Source: Falsirhodobacter sp. 20TX0035 (GTDB lineage: Bacteria > Pseudomonadota > Alphaproteobacteria > Rhodobacterales > Rhodobacteraceae). From it: 64,000 nucleotides of DNA. How positions within the stretch are numbered: position 1 is the stretch's first letter; each line of letters opens with the position of its first letter. The position numbers and the translations under genes were made by a program. Below the pieces are notes generated by a model that did not search any database, was not told the DNA's origin, and was given only the letters and a program-made list of their open reading frames with translations. Shown here one piece after another: positions 1 through 8,781 of the stretch. Where the stretch lies: NCBI RefSeq assembly GCF_028307215.1, contig NZ_JAQMHV010000002.1:1-64000 (forward strand), read 5' to 3'.

Positions 1-2586
1 GATCTGGCCCGTGCCCGCCACGTTGCCGGGCAGGTTGCGCCAGCCAGTGGCCCCGCTCAGGTCCAGGATGTCGGCGCTGCCGGGAACCGTGTCCTGATCG
101 CCGCCCGCAACAGTGATCACAGCGTCCGGGGTGTTCGGATCGTTGGACGGGTTGTCCAGCAAGTTGTCCAGAACGAAGGTGTCGTTGCCGGCCCCCGCCG
201 TGGCCACGTCGCCGCGCCCGAAGACGAGGCGGTTGTTGCCCAGGCCGCCGGTCAGCGTGTCGCTGCCCGCCCCGCCGATCAGGGTGTCGTCGCCGTCGCC
301 GCCGTTCAGGCTGTCATTGCCGTCCCCGCCCAGAAGCGAGTCCGCGCCCGCGCCGCCCAGAAGCGTGTCGGCCCCCGCGCCGCCGGCCAGCGTATCGTTG
401 CCCGCGCCGCCGTCGATCACGTTGGCGTTCGCGTCCCCCGTGAGGGTGTCGTTGCCGGCCGAACCCGCCAGGTTCTCGAACCCGGTGATCACGTCGCCCG
501 CGGCGTCGCCGCCCGACACGGCGCCCGTGCCCAGGTTCACGTTCACGCCCGTGGCCGACCCGGCATAGGACAGCGTGTCCGTGCCCGCCCCGCCCGCCAG
601 CGTGTCCGCACCCGCGCCGCCGATCACCGTGTCGTCGCCCGCGCCCGCGTCCACGCTGTCGTTGCCCGCGCCCGCGTCGATCACGTCGGCCCCGTCGCCG
701 GCCACGATCGTGTTGGCGCCCGCATCCCCCGTCAGCGCGTCGTTGAAGGCCGAACCCGTCAGGTTCTCGAAGTTGCTGACCACGTCGCCCTGCGCGTCGC
801 CGCCCGTGCCCACGCCCGTGGTCAGGTTCACCGACACACCCGCGGTCGATGCGGCATAGGACAGCGTGTCCACATCCGCCCCGCCGTTCAGCGTGTCCGC
901 CCCCGCGCCGCCCACAACCGTGTCGTTGCCCGCGCCCGCGTCCACGTTGTCGTTGCCGGCCCCGGCGTCGATCACGTCCGCGCCCGCGCCGCCCGCGATC
1001 GTGTTGGCGTTGGCATCCCCCGTCAGCGTGTCGGCAAAGGCCGAACCCGTCAGGTTCTCGAAGTTGGCGATCACGTCGCCCGCCGCGTCCCCGCCCGAGG
1101 CCGCGCCCGTGGCCAGGTCCACCGCCACGCCCGCCGTCGATCCGGAATAGGACAGCGTGTCCACATCCGCGCCGCCGTTCAGCGTGTCCGCCCCCGCGCC
1201 GCCGATGACAGTGTCGTTGCCCGCGCCGGCGGTGACGTTGTCATTGCCCGCGCCCGCGTCGATCAGGTCGGCCCCGTTGCCCGCCGCGATCACGTTGGCG
1301 TTGGCATCCCCCGTCAGCGTGTCGTTGCCCGCCGAACCGGTCACGTTCTCGAAGTTGCTGATCACGTCGCCTTCGGCGTCACCGCCCGAAGCCGAGCTCG
1401 TTGCCAGGTTCACCGCCACGCCCACCGTCGAACCGGCATAGGACAGCGTGTCCGTGTCCGCCCCGCCGTCCAGCGTATCCGCCCCCGCACCGCCCACAAC
1501 CGTGTCGTTGCCCGCACCGCCTGAAAGGGAGTCGTTGCCCGCACCGCCGTCCAGCACGTCGTTGCCCGCATTGCCCGTCAGCGTGTTGGCGTTGGCGTCC
1601 CCCGTCAGCGTGTCGTCAAACGCCGAGCCGTTCACGTTCTCGAACCCGCTGATCACGTCGCCCTCAGCGTCGCCGCCAATGCCAGCGCCCGTGCCAAGGT
1701 TCACGTTCACACCGGCGGTGGACGCGGCATATCCCAGCGTGTCCGAGCCGTTGCCGCCGAACAGCACGTCCGCACCCGCTCCGCCGACAACCGTGTCATT
1801 GCCGTCGCCACCAGTCAGTGTGTCCGCGCCCGCACCGCCGAAGAGGACGTTCGCGTTTGCATCGCCGGTCAGCGAGTCGGCAAACGCCGAACCTGTGATG
1901 TTTTCGAAGCCGCCCAGGAAGTCTCCAGCTGCGTCGCCGCCACTGTTCACACCCGTTGCGAGGTTGACCGTTACACCGGTCGTCGAGTCGGAATAGCTGA
2001 CCGTGTCGGTGCCCGCCCCGCCATACAGCGTATCGCCACCCGCACCGCCTTGGATCGTGTCGTTGCCGTCTTGGCCGAATACCACATCGTTGCCGGCACC
2101 AGCGTTGATCGTGTCATTGCCCGTATTGTTCGTAATGGGGGTGCTGTTCGCACCTTCCGCGCCGCCATAGATGATGTCGCCGCCGGCGGTGCCAGTCAGG
2201 TTGTTCGTGGCAGCGGTGTCATAGATAAAGTTGTTTATGCCCGAATATCCCGAAACGACAGGCAGCGCAGACAGCTGTGTGGCAAGCACCCCGCTGATGG
2301 CGTTCGGAACGAAATAGACCTGCCCCGAGGTGTCCAGAACAAAGCGCCCGCTCACGGGAAGAAGAAGGCCTGCCGTCGCAATCTGCCCTGTGCCGATCTG
2401 AGCGGCTTCCGTGAAGGTTGGGCTTGCAGTCAGGACGCCATTCAGGCCGGTCAGAATACCGACCGAGTCACCCGTGCGTACCGGAAGCAGTGAGACAACG
2501 TCGATGTTGGTCGTGCCACCGGTTAAAGCAGGAGAACTTTGCGTGAAGACTTGGTATCCGTTGCTGATACTATCACCAATCGCCAT
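1..2586 (-). CDS. RTX calcium-binding repeat protein, 3' end off the window
   Basis: Large, probably type I secreted protein of the hemolysin-type calcium-binding (RTX) class. The visible 862 codons run without a stop from ATG at 2586-2584, which follows a purine-rich AAAAAGGGACGG. About the first 120 residues are non-repetitive. After that, glycine/aspartate nonapeptides ([16 protein letters not shown]) alternate with a SYAxSTxGVxVNL segment and an [20 protein letters not shown] segment in a regular module. Near the left edge the repeats give way to a region containing [16 protein letters not shown]. No Sec signal is seen at the N-terminus, which fits RTX export through a C-terminal signal that would lie outside the window. 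Toxin, protease, adhesin or S-layer roles cannot be separated without the C-terminus. The upstream region is AT-rich. Confidence 0.9.
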   Translation of the reverse strand, partial: MAIGDSISNGYQVFTQSSPALTGGTTNIDVVSLLPVRTGDSVGILTGLNGVLTASPTFTEAAQIGTGQIATAGLLLPVSGRFVLDTSGQVYFVPNAISGVLATQLSALPVVSGYSGINNFIYDTAATNNLTGTAGGDIIYGGAEGANSTPITNNTGNDTINAGAGNDVVFGQDGNDTIQGGAGGDTLYGGAGTDTVSYSDSTTGVTVNLATGVNSGGDAAGDFLGGFENITGSAFADSLTGDANANVLFGGAGADTLTGGDGNDTVVGGAGADVLFGGNGSDTLGYAASTAGVNVNLGTGAGIGGDAEGDVISGFENVNGSAFDDTLTGDANANTLTGNAGNDVLDGGAGNDSLSGGAGNDTVVGGAGADTLDGGADTDTLSYAGSTVGVAVNLATSSASGGDAEGDVISNFENVTGSAGNDTLTGDANANVIAAGNGADLIDAGAGNDNVTAGAGNDTVIGGAGADTLNGGADVDTLSYSGSTAGVAVDLATGAASGGDAAGDVIANFENLTGSAFADTLTGDANANTIAGGAGADVIDAGAGNDNVDAGAGNDTVVGGAGADTLNGGADVDTLSYAASTAGVSVNLTTGVGTGGDAQGDVVSNFENLTGSAFNDALTGDAGANTIVAGDGADVIDAGAGNDSVDAGAGDDTVIGGAGADTLAGGAGTDTLSYAGSATGVNVNLGTGAVSGGDAAGDVITGFENLAGSAGNDTLTGDANANVIDGGAGNDTLAGGAGADTLLGGAGADSLLGGDGNDSLNGGDGDDTLIGGAGSDTLTGGLGNNRLVFGRGDVATAGAGNDTFVLDNLLDNPSNDPNTPDAVITVAGGDQDTVPGSADILDLSGATGWRNLPGNVAGTGQI
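565..1992 (-). repeat. Tandem 291-bp (97-residue) RTX modules
   Basis: The DNA encoding the SYA motif (ATAGGACAGCGTGTCC on the + strand or a close variant) starts at 565, 856, 1147, 1438, 1729 and 1993. The first four intervals are exactly 291 bp and the last is 264 bp. Each unit encodes one glycine-rich calcium-binding block plus the GV-VNL and FENV-GSA segments. The exact period points to duplication of whole modules, with one shorter N-terminal unit. Confidence 0.9.
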
Positions 2587-2942
2587 ATATCCGTCCCTTT
2601 TTCCTGATGAAGCGCAGATGCGGCCCGCGCGATGCAACTGAAAGGAGGGTTATTCCAACCATGGGTTGTGTCAAAATGTCCCGAGGCAGAAGTTAACGAA
2701 AGGCTAAGAAAGTCCGCAGAAATCACCATCCTGTGACCAAAAAGCCGCAGCACTTCCTATGCTTTTGACTAAAAATTAATCTAATAAACCTGTCACGATC
2801 TGCTGCCCCTTGGGCAAAAGATGCATGCGCAGGCAGTTTGCCTGTTTCCACGTGAAGGATTCTGCCCGAATAGGGCATTCGGCGCGGCGGAACATTGCCC
2901 CCTCGGCGGGGGTTTCCCCTTCCCAAACAGACGGAGGATCAC
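2587..2942. promoter_or_regulatory. AT-rich divergent region between RTX gene and DUF2934 gene
   Basis: No gene is seen here. The stretch is much richer in A and T than its surroundings, especially 2640-2810. Reading toward the RTX gene, TTGACA (complement of 2669-2674) is a perfect -35-like hexamer 83 bases before the RTX start, but no convincing -10 follows at 17 bases. TTGACT at 2765-2770 is a similar half-signal toward the DUF2934 gene. The region is probably promoter-bearing; the exact sites are unproven. Confidence 0.35.
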
Positions 2943-3194
2943 ATGGACCGCGACAACGCTATCCGCACACGTGCCCATCAACTGTGGGAAGAAGAAGGCC
3001 AGCCCCATGGCCGGCACGAGGAGCATTGGAACCGCGCCAAGGAAGAACTCGACATCCCCGAGGAGGGGGGTGAAGTCGGCGGCATGCTCGGCGGCCAAAG
3101 CCGCGACGCCGCCCCCACTGCACTTTCCGGCAGCGTCGAAGGCAGCGCCGACAAGGAATCCGAGCCCGCCAAGCCCAAGCGCGGCAAGTCCTGA
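2943..3194 (+). CDS. DUF2934 domain small protein
   Basis: An 83-residue acidic, soluble protein. The N-terminal half carries the DUF2934 pattern: a charged start followed by IRxRAxxLWEEEGxPxGRxxEHWxRA (residues about 6-32). The C-terminal half is low-complexity and ends in a lysine-rich tail. The start at 2943 is chosen because GGAGG at 2931-2935 lies at ideal spacing, and an upstream in-frame ATG at 2895 would add arginine-rich residues outside the domain. The family is common in alphaproteobacteria and of unknown function. A hairpin follows at 3211. Family assignment is firm; role unknown. Confidence 0.85.
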   Translation: MDRDNAIRTRAHQLWEEEGQPHGRHEEHWNRAKEELDIPEEGGEVGGMLGGQSRDAAPTALSGSVEGSADKESEPAKPKRGKS

Positions 3195-3210
3195 CCCCAC
3201 GCACAGGCAC

Positions 3211-3233
3211 GGCCCGCCTTGCAAAGGCGGGCC
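3211..3233 (+). terminator. Hairpin after DUF2934 gene
   Basis: Perfect 8-bp inverted repeat GGCCCGCC / GGCGGGCC with a 7-base loop TTGCAAA, 16 bases after the DUF2934 stop and between two convergent genes. There is no U-tract on the + side, so it may be only a weak or bidirectional terminator. Confidence 0.5.
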
Positions 3234-3420
3234 GAAACGCGGCCGTGATCCGCGCGAAGGGAATGCCCTCCGCCCTCCGGCGATGAAAGGGGCGCTTGAT
3301 CGGGCCTTCGGCGAAGCAACGGCGGTTCAGCAGGCCCGCCCCAAACCGACACCCCGCATGGCGCGGTTCCCCTGTTCCAACCGGCAAGGGTTGTGAAGGC
3401 GGTGAACTACGCCCGATGCG

Positions 3421-4554
3421 TCAGCCCAAAACCACCCGCTCCGGACGCAACGCCGGAAGCTCGATCTCGGGAAACACCACCGGATCGTCGGGCGCGTCCA
3501 GCCCCGCCCGCGCCCCGCGATACAAGCCCTCATAGCGGTCGATCATCCGGTCGCGCGTGAACATCGCCTCCACTCGCGCGCGCGGCACGCTGCGCGGGAT
3601 CGCCAGCGCCGCGCGGATCGCTGCGTCGAACCCGGCCGGATCGTCCGGCGCGGCATAGCGCCCCGCTTCGCCCGCGATCTCGCGCACGGCGCCCATGTCC
3701 AGCGCGGCCACCGGCAGCCCGCAGGCCATCGCCTCCACCGCCGCAAGGCCGAAGGGTTCGTCCCAAAGCGGCGTGAACAACAGGACCGAGGCGCGCCCCA
3801 TCTCCGCCGCCAGTTCGCGCGGCGCCAGATGCCCGCCATGCCGGATGCGACCGCCCAGATGGGGACGGATCTCCGCCTCCCAATACTCCGCATCCTCGAT
3901 CACGCCAAACAGGGTCAGGGGCATCCCCAGCCGCAGCGCCGCCTGCACCGCCAGATGCGGCCCCTTGGTGCGCGCGATGCGCCCGGCCCAGACCGCACTG
4001 CCATCCCCCGCCGCCACGAAGGGCCATTGCGCAAGATCGATCCCGTTATGCGCCACATGCGCGGCCGCGGGCGGCCCCTCCGGCCACCAGCTCTCCAGCT
4101 GCCGGGCCGAGGTGACGGTGAACAGCGACCACGGTGCCGTGCTTTCCCGCACCGCCCGGTGGATCGCGTCAAAGGGCGGGATGTGCAGCGAACTGACCAT
4201 CGGCACCCGGTGCTGCCGCGCCAGCCGCGGCGGATAGCGGTGAAGCGAGTTGTTGTGCACCACGTCGAACCCGCCCGCCAGCAGCGCCCGCGCCGCGTCC
4301 TCGAACGAGGCGTCGAGGTAGTCGTGCAGCACCCGCGTCTCCACATATTCGCTCCACGGATAGCGGCGGTCGTAATGCTCGGGCAGGACCGGATGGATGC
4401 GGAAGGCCGGATCGCTGTCGCCCGCGGCGAACAGCGTCACGTCGTGCCCCCGCGCCATCAGTCCCTGCACCAACCCCCAGGAATGCGCCTCCATCCCGCC
4501 CATGAACGGCTGCGCGATCGGATGCCGCACGTGCGAGACAACGGCGATCCGCAT
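3421..4554 (-). CDS. GT4 family glycosyltransferase
   Basis: GT-B fold glycosyltransferase of about 377 residues, last gene of a four-gene operon. The N-terminal Rossmann half begins MRIAVVSHVRHPIAQPFMGG with a glycine-rich loop. The C-terminal donor half holds AGRIARTKGPHLAV and the E-x7-E motif as DEPFGLAAVEAMACG near residue 290. The true start is at the MMRI methionines (4557 or 4554). A longer frame upstream only overlaps the preceding glycosyltransferase and is not coding. The upstream gene's TGA (4556-4554) overlaps this ATG, so translation is probably coupled. Acceptor and donor are unknown; the operon context suggests a small glycoside rather than a polymer (inference). Confidence 0.88.
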   Translation of the reverse strand: MRIAVVSHVRHPIAQPFMGGMEAHSWGLVQGLMARGHDVTLFAAGDSDPAFRIHPVLPEHYDRRYPWSEYVETRVLHDYLDASFEDAARALLAGGFDVVHNNSLHRYPPRLARQHRVPMVSSLHIPPFDAIHRAVRESTAPWSLFTVTSARQLESWWPEGPPAAAHVAHNGIDLAQWPFVAAGDGSAVWAGRIARTKGPHLAVQAALRLGMPLTLFGVIEDAEYWEAEIRPHLGGRIRHGGHLAPRELAAEMGRASVLLFTPLWDEPFGLAAVEAMACGLPVAALDMGAVREIAGEAGRYAAPDDPAGFDAAIRAALAIPRSVPRARVEAMFTRDRMIDRYEGLYRGARAGLDAPDDPVVFPEIELPALRPERVVLG

Positions 4555-5510
4555 CATTCCGCCGCGATGGCCGGTTGCAGCAGCGCCTTCTGTCCGGCAT
4601 CGTCGGCGGCCGCCTTTTCCTCCTTCAGTCGCCGGATGACGCTGGCGGTGTTGGCATAGGGCATGTGCGCGTGCTGGCGGGTATAGGCGATGTCGCCCTC
4701 CTCCGCCTCGCGCAGGATGCGGATGCGGGGGCCGGAATTGTCGATCAGCCCCATCAGCATGAAGGCGTAAAGCCAATGCTCCATGGTGCGGTAACCCCAT
4801 TTGCGCGCGAACAGCTCCGAGTTGCGGACCACGCTGTGCAGATGGTGCACGGGGGGCATGTGATGCGGATGATACTGGTGATGCACCTTCGCGCCGGGGA
4901 TCCAGCCGATCTTTTCGCCCGCCATCGACAGCGTCTTGCCGAAATCCGTATCCTCGCCGCCATACCCGGTGAAGCGTTCGTCGAACCCGCCGATGCGGTG
5001 GAAGATCGCGGCGGGCAGCGCAAAGTTCAGCGACCAGAAGCAGCGGTAGTCGGTGCAGATCTCCACCCCTTCGGCGGGCGGGCCCTGACGGTCGGAATGG
5101 CGCACAGCCATGGCGTCGAATCCGGCGCTGGTCCAGCCGGGGGTGACGGCGCCGCCGGGCAGATACATCACCTCGCCCATCATCAGCCCGTCGAAACCGG
5201 CGGACAGGTAATCCTCCACCAGCGTAGGGGTCGGGATGCAGTCCACGTCCAGAAAGATCAGCAGATCGCCCGTTGCGGCCTTCGCGGCCTCGTTCCGCGC
5301 GCGCGCCAGGGGCAGCTCCGCCCCCGTCACCGGGATCTGGCGCACGGGGAACGGCATGGCGGGCAGGTCTGCATAGGGCGCCTCCTGCATGTGGGCGATG
5401 ATCAGTTCAACCGGCCGCACCGTCTGGCGGGACAGGCCGATCATCACGTTGCGCAGATGCGCGTCACGGCCCGAGGCGATGGTGAGAACGGAAACCGAAG
5501 GGAGTGTCAT
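4554..5510 (-). CDS. GT2 family glycosyltransferase with galactosyltransferase-like C-terminus
   Basis: A 318-residue GT-A glycosyltransferase. The N-terminus VSVLTIASGRDAHLRNVMIG and the acidic LIFLDVDCIPTP (DVD, metal and nucleotide-sugar binding) mark the GT2 domain. GGFDERFTGYGGEDTDFGKT near residue 175 matches the GT7-C/galactosyltransferase C-terminal module. It lies 10 bases after the upstream gene and overlaps the downstream GT4 start by ATGA, so it belongs to the same operon. The specific sugar is not predictable. Confidence 0.88.
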   Translation of the reverse strand: MTLPSVSVLTIASGRDAHLRNVMIGLSRQTVRPVELIIAHMQEAPYADLPAMPFPVRQIPVTGAELPLARARNEAAKAATGDLLIFLDVDCIPTPTLVEDYLSAGFDGLMMGEVMYLPGGAVTPGWTSAGFDAMAVRHSDRQGPPAEGVEICTDYRCFWSLNFALPAAIFHRIGGFDERFTGYGGEDTDFGKTLSMAGEKIGWIPGAKVHHQYHPHHMPPVHHLHSVVRNSELFARKWGYRTMEHWLYAFMLMGLIDNSGPRIRILREAEEGDIAYTRQHAHMPYANTASVIRRLKEEKAAADDAGQKALLQPAIAAE

Positions 5511-5520
5511 GGAAAGAACC

Positions 5521-6657
5521 TCAGGATACGGAAGACAAGGGAATGATGTTGGCGGGTTGCGCGGGCCACAGGCGGTCGATCAGCCCCTCCACCCAAGCGG
5601 CGGCCTGCGGGGCACCATCGGTTCCGGCCAGCGCGGCCTGACGGGCGGGATCGTGGCGCGCTTCCACCTCGGCCAGCGCCCGGTGCCAGGCGTGGGCGGA
5701 CGACGGCAGATGCGGAAGGTGCAGCGCCACGCCCGCCGCGTCCAAGGCCTGCGCCTTGCGCACCTGTTCGTCGAAATAGCGCCATTCGGGCACGGCGATC
5801 CACGGTTTGCCCGCCGCCAGGATCTGCTGGCACGTCGTGTTCCCGGTGGAGGCGACGATCACGTCCGCCGCCGCGACGTGATCCGCCACGCCGTCCACCC
5901 AGCCTTCATGGGTCAGGTTCGACGGTTCGGTCGCGTGCCAGTCCCGTTCGACATGCCCCACGGTGATCCATTGCGCGTCGGGCGTGGCGCGCGCGCCCAC
6001 GCCAAGGGGCGCCTGCGCGAAACCGTTCCCGCCTTGGCCCGACACGACCAGCACCACCCGGCGGTCCGCGTCCAGCCCCAGCCGCGCCCGCGCCGCCGCC
6101 CGGTCCACCCGCGGGCCGGCGGGGCAGCCAAGGCCGGGGGCGAAAAACATGCGCGCGCGCATCCCCGCGTCCCAGTCCGGCTGGGCCAGCGCCTCGTGGA
6201 AAGGTGCCAGCAACCCCGCCGCCCCGTCATAAGCGGCGCGGTGCCCGGGATCGCCCCGGTCGCCGTGCTGCACCACCTTCACGTGCGGCACGGAACAGAT
6301 GCGCGCCAGCTGCGCCACCTCGGCCGACACGTCGCAGATCATCAGCGCGGGGGAGGTTTCGGCGAACCATCCCGCGATGCGCGCCATGGCCACGCGGATG
6401 CCGGGCCAGCCCAAGGGCGCGCAGTGCAGCGTCGCGGGCGTGGGCACCCAGTCCATCGTCGCAGGCTCCGTCCCCGCCGCCTCGAACAGGGACGGGATGC
6501 GGATCACCGTCACGCCGTCGCGCAGGGGGGGAAAGATGTCGTCGCGCGCGCAGAAGATCGTCACGGGCCGTCCGGCCGGAAGCGCGTTCACCAGCGCCGC
6601 GCAGCGTTCGGCATGGCCGCGCCCCTGATGGTGGACAAAATAGCCGATGGGCCTCAT
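5521..6657 (-). CDS. MurG-like glycosyltransferase
   Basis: A 378-residue GT-B protein resembling the GT28/MurG-type class. It has a glycine/histidine loop HHQGRGHAERCAAL at residues 9-22 and a donor-side motif ASTGNTTCQQILAAGKPWIA about 265 residues in. The pattern (family knowledge) is that of a UDP-sugar-dependent transferase, but it lacks the context of peptidoglycan genes. Its ATG overlaps the stop of the sucrose-phosphate-synthase-like gene (ATGA at 6657-6654), which indicates translational coupling in the operon 8621 to 3421. An additional role as an epimerase-like UDP-sugar enzyme cannot be excluded. Confidence 0.8.
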   Translation of the reverse strand: MRPIGYFVHHQGRGHAERCAALVNALPAGRPVTIFCARDDIFPPLRDGVTVIRIPSLFEAAGTEPATMDWVPTPATLHCAPLGWPGIRVAMARIAGWFAETSPALMICDVSAEVAQLARICSVPHVKVVQHGDRGDPGHRAAYDGAAGLLAPFHEALAQPDWDAGMRARMFFAPGLGCPAGPRVDRAAARARLGLDADRRVVLVVSGQGGNGFAQAPLGVGARATPDAQWITVGHVERDWHATEPSNLTHEGWVDGVADHVAAADVIVASTGNTTCQQILAAGKPWIAVPEWRYFDEQVRKAQALDAAGVALHLPHLPSSAHAWHRALAEVEARHDPARQAALAGTDGAPQAAAWVEGLIDRLWPAQPANIIPLSSVS

Positions 6658-8621
6658 GCGATCCGCTCCAATCCTTCCAGCACGCCGCGGGCAAAGGGCT
6701 GGCCCACGCGCATCAGCCCGGCACGGGGCCGCAGGCCCGCCAGTTCCGCGCTGGCGTTCGCCACCACGATGGCCGCGCCGCAGCGGTCCAGCATGTCGAA
6801 ATCGTTGCCGCTGTCGCCCGCCGCGATGCAGTCCGCCAGCCCCAGCCCGTAACGCGCCGCCACCGCCGCGATGGCCGCGGCCTTTCCGGCCGCGGGCGGC
6901 AGGATGTCGATCAGCCGGTCATGCGAATGCACGACCTGCGCCACAAGCCCCGCCCGATCCAGCGCCGCCAGCACACGCGCCGCCATCCCGGCATCGCCGA
7001 ACAGGCTGATCTTGTGCCGCTTCTGGTCCACGTCGGCCTGCCAAGCCGGGTCCAGCCCCGCCACCACGCCCTGCACCGCCGCCCGGTCCCAGCTTGCGCC
7101 GATCCGCCGGTCATACGCCTCGCACAGACGCAGCCCCCGGTCGCCCCAAAGAAACACCTCCGTCCCGACCGAGGTGATGAAGGCCTCCGGCTCCGGCAGC
7201 TCCCACTGGCGCAAGACGGCGCGCGCTTCGGGCAGGGACCGCCCCGTTGCCACGACAAAGGACAGGTCCGCCCCTTCCGTCCAGCGCGCAAAGGCGCGGG
7301 CCCCCGGCGCGCAGCCCGTCAGCGTGTTGTCGATGTCGCAGGCCAGAAGGCGCGCCGCCCCCAACCGCACCGGCCGCGCCCCGCGCCGCAGGCCCGCATA
7401 GACCCGCACGCTGTCCACAGCATAGCGGTCCCAGTCATACCGACCGATCCCCGCCCTCCCGTTGGCCGAAGCCCGGTCCCATTCCCCCGCATCCCCGATC
7501 AGCGCCCGACAGGCCGCCGCAATGCCAGCCTCGTCCAAAGGCTCCACCAGCCGCCCGTTCCCCAGATCCCCCAGAATGGCCGAGGGGCCGCCATGCCGCG
7601 TCGCCACCACAGGCAATCCGGCCTGCGCCGCCTCCAGCAGCGTCAGGCCGAACGGCTCGAACAGCGCGGGGTTCACGAAGACCCCGCGCGTTCCCGCCGC
7701 CATCCGGTACAAGGCCGCCACGTCCCGCGTGTCATGGGCGGCGGGCAGGGCGAACCGCCCCTCCAGCCCTGCCCCGTCGGCGCGCAGCCCCGCCAGCACC
7801 GCCTGCGCGTCCGCATCCGCTGTCGCATGCTGCCCCGCCAGGATCACGAGGTTCGCCATCCCCCGCAGCGCCACATCGCCCGCATAGGCCCGCACCAAGG
7901 CGCCCAAATTCTTCTTCGCCACCGGCCGCGCGATCGCAAGGATCATCGGCCGGTCCGGATCGTCCAGCATCCCCGCCAGCAACCGCCGCGCCGCCCCCGC
8001 CTCTCGCGCCACGGCGCAGACGCCGGGCCCGATGCGGTGCGTCCGCCCGATCGCCCCCGCGTCATATGCCGGCACCTGACGCTCCGCCTCATCCCGGCTG
8101 GACACGACGATGGCGTCCGCCTGTGCGATGATGCGGCGCTCGGCCATCACGCGCCGCGTGTCCGCCGCCCCGCCCACCTTGTCCAGCGCCAGCGAATGCG
8201 GGGTATAGACAACCGGAATCCCAAACATCGCGCCCACTTCCAGCGCCACCTCGCCCGCATCGGCGAAATGCGCGTGCAGAAGGTCGGGGCGCGGCCCCTG
8301 CCGCAAACGCGCGGCCAGCGCGTCGCGCAGCGCCGGAACCTCGGCCCACAGCGCGCCCTTGGTCAGATAGCGGCCGTCGGCCGTCCGCAACCGCAGGATG
8401 CGCGCCTTTGGCCCCAGCGGTTCCTCCGCCCGCGCATAGTCCGGGCCGAAGCTGTCAAAGGCACGGGTGACCACGTCCACCTGCGTCACCCCGGGCTGCG
8501 CCGCCTGACGCGTGGCGGCCCCAAGGACATAGGCGATGTGCCCGCCGGTGTCCTCGGACAAGCCGTATTGAACCGGCGGCGCCTTCAGGCAGCCGCCGAG
8601 TGCTATGTGCATGATGTGCAT
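6654..8621 (-). CDS. Fused sucrose-phosphate synthase / sugar-phosphatase-like enzyme
   Basis: A 655-residue bifunctional protein. Residues 1 to about 410 are a GT4 synthase of the sucrose-phosphate-synthase group: YGLSEDTGGHIAY (residues 19-31, acceptor-binding loop), LLHAHFADAGEVAL, and E-x7-E as FEPFGLTLLE (E322, E330). Residues about 425-655 are a HAD-IIB phosphatase of the sucrose-phosphatase type: CDIDNTLTG (DxDxT, residues 428-436), VATGRS, and GDSGNDFDML near 605. All catalytic motifs are intact. In known systems the two halves make and then dephosphorylate a disaccharide phosphate (sucrose, or mannosylfructose in Agrobacterium). The product here is not fixed by sequence. First gene of the operon, divergent from proP. 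A decayed paralogue lies at 61.3-62.7 kb. Confidence 0.9.
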   Translation of the reverse strand: MHIMHIALGGCLKAPPVQYGLSEDTGGHIAYVLGAATRQAAQPGVTQVDVVTRAFDSFGPDYARAEEPLGPKARILRLRTADGRYLTKGALWAEVPALRDALAARLRQGPRPDLLHAHFADAGEVALEVGAMFGIPVVYTPHSLALDKVGGAADTRRVMAERRIIAQADAIVVSSRDEAERQVPAYDAGAIGRTHRIGPGVCAVAREAGAARRLLAGMLDDPDRPMILAIARPVAKKNLGALVRAYAGDVALRGMANLVILAGQHATADADAQAVLAGLRADGAGLEGRFALPAAHDTRDVAALYRMAAGTRGVFVNPALFEPFGLTLLEAAQAGLPVVATRHGGPSAILGDLGNGRLVEPLDEAGIAAACRALIGDAGEWDRASANGRAGIGRYDWDRYAVDSVRVYAGLRRGARPVRLGAARLLACDIDNTLTGCAPGARAFARWTEGADLSFVVATGRSLPEARAVLRQWELPEPEAFITSVGTEVFLWGDRGLRLCEAYDRRIGASWDRAAVQGVVAGLDPAWQADVDQKRHKISLFGDAGMAARVLAALDRAGLVAQVVHSHDRLIDILPPAAGKAAAIAAVAARYGLGLADCIAAGDSGNDFDMLDRCGAAIVVANASAELAGLRPRAGLMRVGQPFARGVLEGLERIA

Positions 8622-8781
8622 GGTATTCCGTCTGTTCGCATCCCCTAATGCGCAGCATCATCATCCAGTTCCGACCCGCCCCGAAATCGCCGCCGGGGGT
8701 GGATAAATCGTGTCACCGCGCGATATGGTGGGGTCCCCCGCATGTTCGACACCAAGATCGGCACAACCAAAGGACACATGC
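8622..8781. promoter_or_regulatory. Divergent region between sugar-synthase operon and proP
   Basis: 160 bases between the ATG of the sucrose-phosphate-synthase-like gene and the ATG of proP. Promoters for both must lie here or just inside. No clear -35/-10 pair or palindromic operator was seen. AAAGGA at 8769 serves proP as ribosome binding site. Shared osmotic control is an inference from the gene pair only. Confidence 0.3.

Noticed and set aside
113-1996. Series of + strand frames rich in Ser, Pro and Ala
   Set aside because: They are the antisense of the RTX repeats; the minus strand reads as an uninterrupted, well-patterned calcium-binding protein.
2050-2493. 147-residue + strand protein
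   Set aside because: Antisense to the N-terminal part of the RTX gene, no ribosome site or motif.
6204-8648. 814-codon + strand open frame
   Set aside because: Antisense to the sucrose-phosphate-synthase-like fusion; arginine/proline/histidine-rich with no domain. Long antisense frames are expected at this GC content.
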